DNA from: Streptomyces sp. A2-16
Lineage (GTDB): Bacteria; Actinomycetota; Actinomycetes; Streptomycetales; Streptomycetaceae
Assembly (NCBI RefSeq): GCF_018128905.1
Contig: NZ_CP063808.1
Location: forward strand, 1,488,001-1,552,000
DNA: 64,000 nt
Reading direction: 5' to 3'
Shown here piece after piece: positions 62,890-64,000 of this stretch. Each line of letters starts with the position of its first letter. Position 1 is the stretch's first letter. The position numbers and the translations under genes were made by a program. A model generated the notes under the pieces. The model had not been told where the DNA came from. It worked only from the letters and a program-made list of their open reading frames with translations, and did not search any database.

Positions 62890-63113
62890 GCGGTCGGCGC
62901 CCATGGCGCTGGGCCCTGCTGGTGTGGGCGGTTCTCGTGGTCGTGGCGGGTGGGCTGACGCTCTGGCTCCAGGACTCGGCGGAGCCGCAGGGCCCGTTGG
63001 GCCGGCAGGGGGCGAGTCCGACGCCCTCGCTCCCGAAGGGGTGGGAGTCGGCGTGCGCCGGCGCCACCCCCGACGAGGAGGGCCGGGTCCTCTGCATCGT
63101 CATGAAGCGCTAG
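62886..63113 (+). CDS. Small membrane-anchored protein
   Basis: 75 residues: basic start (SGRRPWRW), one transmembrane helix (ALLVWAVLVVVAGGLTLWL), then an extracytoplasmic Pro/Gly/Ser stretch with two Cys (ESACAGATPDEEGRVLCIVM). GTG 62886 overlaps the DUF952 stop (GTGA); GTG 62880 is the alternative. Its last 14 bases overlap the converging VOC gene. Unknown function. Confidence 0.75.
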   Translation: MSGRRPWRWALLVWAVLVVVAGGLTLWLQDSAEPQGPLGRQGASPTPSLPKGWESACAGATPDEEGRVLCIVMKR

Positions 63114-63843
63114 GCGGACCGCCGGTTTCCGGGTCCCGGCCCGTCAGGCAGTACAGGCCGCCGGCCGGGTCCCTCATCACCGTCCAGCTCCTGCCCTCGG
63201 CGACGAACTCCGCGCCCAGACGCTCGTGTTCCGCCCGTGTCGCCCCGATGTCCGCGCAGGCCAGGTCCAGATGGGCGCCGGCGGGGCGTTCCTCGTCGAG
63301 GCGCTGGAGAAGGATGCGGACCGGGAGCCCGGGCGGGGGCACGAGGACGTGGAACTCGGGCAGGGAGCCCGAACGCGACTCCCAGTCGGGCAACAGGGCC
63401 GTCCAGAAGGCGACTTCGGCGTCGAACAGGGACGGCGGGACGTCCTGGCAGACCTGGTCGAGCCGACTGCCGCGGAACACCGGCGGGCGGGCGGACTGTC
63501 CGCGCCAAGGGTCGGCGCAGAACAGCTGGCCCGCGGGGGAGCGCAGCACGACCAACGTCCCCTGATCGGCGACCACATGCGCGCCGAGCGCCTGGGCGGC
63601 TCTCGCGAACTTCCGTACGTCGTCCACACAGAAGTCGAGATGCGCACCGCCGGGCCCGGAGGCGACGGCCTGCGCCTTCACACCGGCGTCGGCTCCGTCG
63701 GAAGGCTCCAACGTCACGAACTCCCGCCGCTCACCCCGGAACTCGGACAGCCGCGAGCCCGTGACGGCGGTCCAGAAGTCACAGGCCTGGGCGAAGCGGG
63801 GAACCGGCCGGTCCACGAAGGCATAGGTCCAGTGCGTACTCAT
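63100..63843 (-). CDS. VOC/glyoxalase-fold protein, two domains
   Basis: 247 residues with two vicinal-oxygen-chelate halves: WTYAFVDRPVPRFAQACDFW to VLRSPAGQLFCADPW, then FRGSRLDQVCQDVPPSLFDA to VMRDPAGGLYCLTGRDPETG. Metal-type positions (AHLDFCVDD, AHLDLACAD) are conserved in both. Enzyme, bleomycin-resistance-like binder, or dioxygenase relative cannot be told apart. ATG 63843; the frame continues upstream without similarity. Confidence 0.88.
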   Translation of the reverse strand: MSTHWTYAFVDRPVPRFAQACDFWTAVTGSRLSEFRGERREFVTLEPSDGADAGVKAQAVASGPGGAHLDFCVDDVRKFARAAQALGAHVVADQGTLVVLRSPAGQLFCADPWRGQSARPPVFRGSRLDQVCQDVPPSLFDAEVAFWTALLPDWESRSGSLPEFHVLVPPPGLPVRILLQRLDEERPAGAHLDLACADIGATRAEHERLGAEFVAEGRSWTVMRDPAGGLYCLTGRDPETGGPPSAS

Positions 63844-63939
63844 ACCGGTGATCGTAAGGGTCCCGAACGGGCGCGGGGCTGTGTTGACGAGCGGCTCCAC
63901 CGCGTGGGCGCGACCCGTCGCGACGGCGCGGCGGACGAC

Positions 63940-64000
63940 TCAGTCGCCCGACGACTCCATGAACCGCAGCATGTTCCCCGCCGGATCCCGAAAAGCGCAG
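63940..64000 (-). CDS. VOC-fold protein, C-terminal end only
   Basis: The last 19 codons of a gene entering from the right: CAFRDPAGNMLRFMESSGD, the usual end of a glyoxalase/VOC domain (DPxGNxLRF). The rest is outside the window. Tandem with the preceding VOC gene on the same strand. Confidence 0.75.
   Translation of the reverse strand, partial: CAFRDPAGNMLRFMESSGD

Overview
The window is 64 kb of a Streptomyces chromosome. Evidence: very high GC with strong third-position GC bias, frequent GTG starts, four-base stop/start overlaps, and marker genes whose order matches the Streptomyces coelicolor core between about SCO5170 and SCO5255. I infer that match from recalled family sequences and gene numbers (hisN, aroA, sigR-rsrA, epi-isozizaene synthase-CYP170, nrdAB, dasR-dasABC, nagB, wblE, sigH); I did no alignment. 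There is no phage, transposase or CRISPR array.

Layout. 1-5.2 kb: 3' part of a UPF0182 membrane protein, then two identical initiator tRNA genes flanking a Sel1-repeat protein. 5.2-10 kb (minus strand): a nitrate/sulfonate/taurine-type ABC transporter, a Fur-family regulator, a CBS-domain protein and hisN. 10-17.2 kb: TetR and SMR genes, rsgA-aroA, an M50-like membrane peptidase, a SRAP (HMCES/YedK) protein, a small hydrolase, and the thiol-stress sigma/anti-sigma pair sigR-rsrA with its autoregulated promoter. 17.2-20 kb: a compact roadblock/LC7 cluster that appears to be extra relative to S. coelicolor. 20-24.7 kb: an HD-GYP protein, a degenerate HD partner, a TPR protein and peptide deformylase. 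25-27.4 kb: albaflavenone genes. 27.4-33 kb: class Ia ribonucleotide reductase behind a cobalamin riboswitch. 33-38 kb: two carboxylate/pyruvate-type uptake systems. 38-46 kb: the chitobiose/GlcNAc regulon (dasR, dasABC, a GH3 enzyme, nagB and a SIS-domain gene) with DasR (dre) sites. 46-47 kb: a decayed patch with a truncated EamA exporter joined tail to tail to a truncated LysR gene. 47.4-49.4 kb: a PdtaS-type kinase and wblE. 49.7-53.6 kb: a lipid-kinase family gene, a membrane protein, sigH and its anti-sigma gene, and a UBP zinc finger. 53.7-56.8 kb: a Na+/H+ antiporter, a PLP enzyme and an amidase. 57.1-59.7 kb: a family 2B encapsulin shell translationally coupled to a polyprenyl diphosphate synthase with a long repetitive N-terminal extension. 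59.9-64 kb: GNAT, a YCII/DGPF protein with an ECF42-type sigma, DUF952 and VOC proteins.

How the parts work together. The das/nag region is a complete import-hydrolyse-deaminate route for chitin-derived sugars under one repressor; a further strong dre sits before the PdtaS-type kinase. The stress genes (sigR/rsrA, sigH/anti-sigma) carry promoters matching their own sigma classes. wblE has a Crp-like box in its leader. The two best candidates for little-described biology are the encapsulin/prenyl synthase pair and the roadblock cluster without a resident GTPase.
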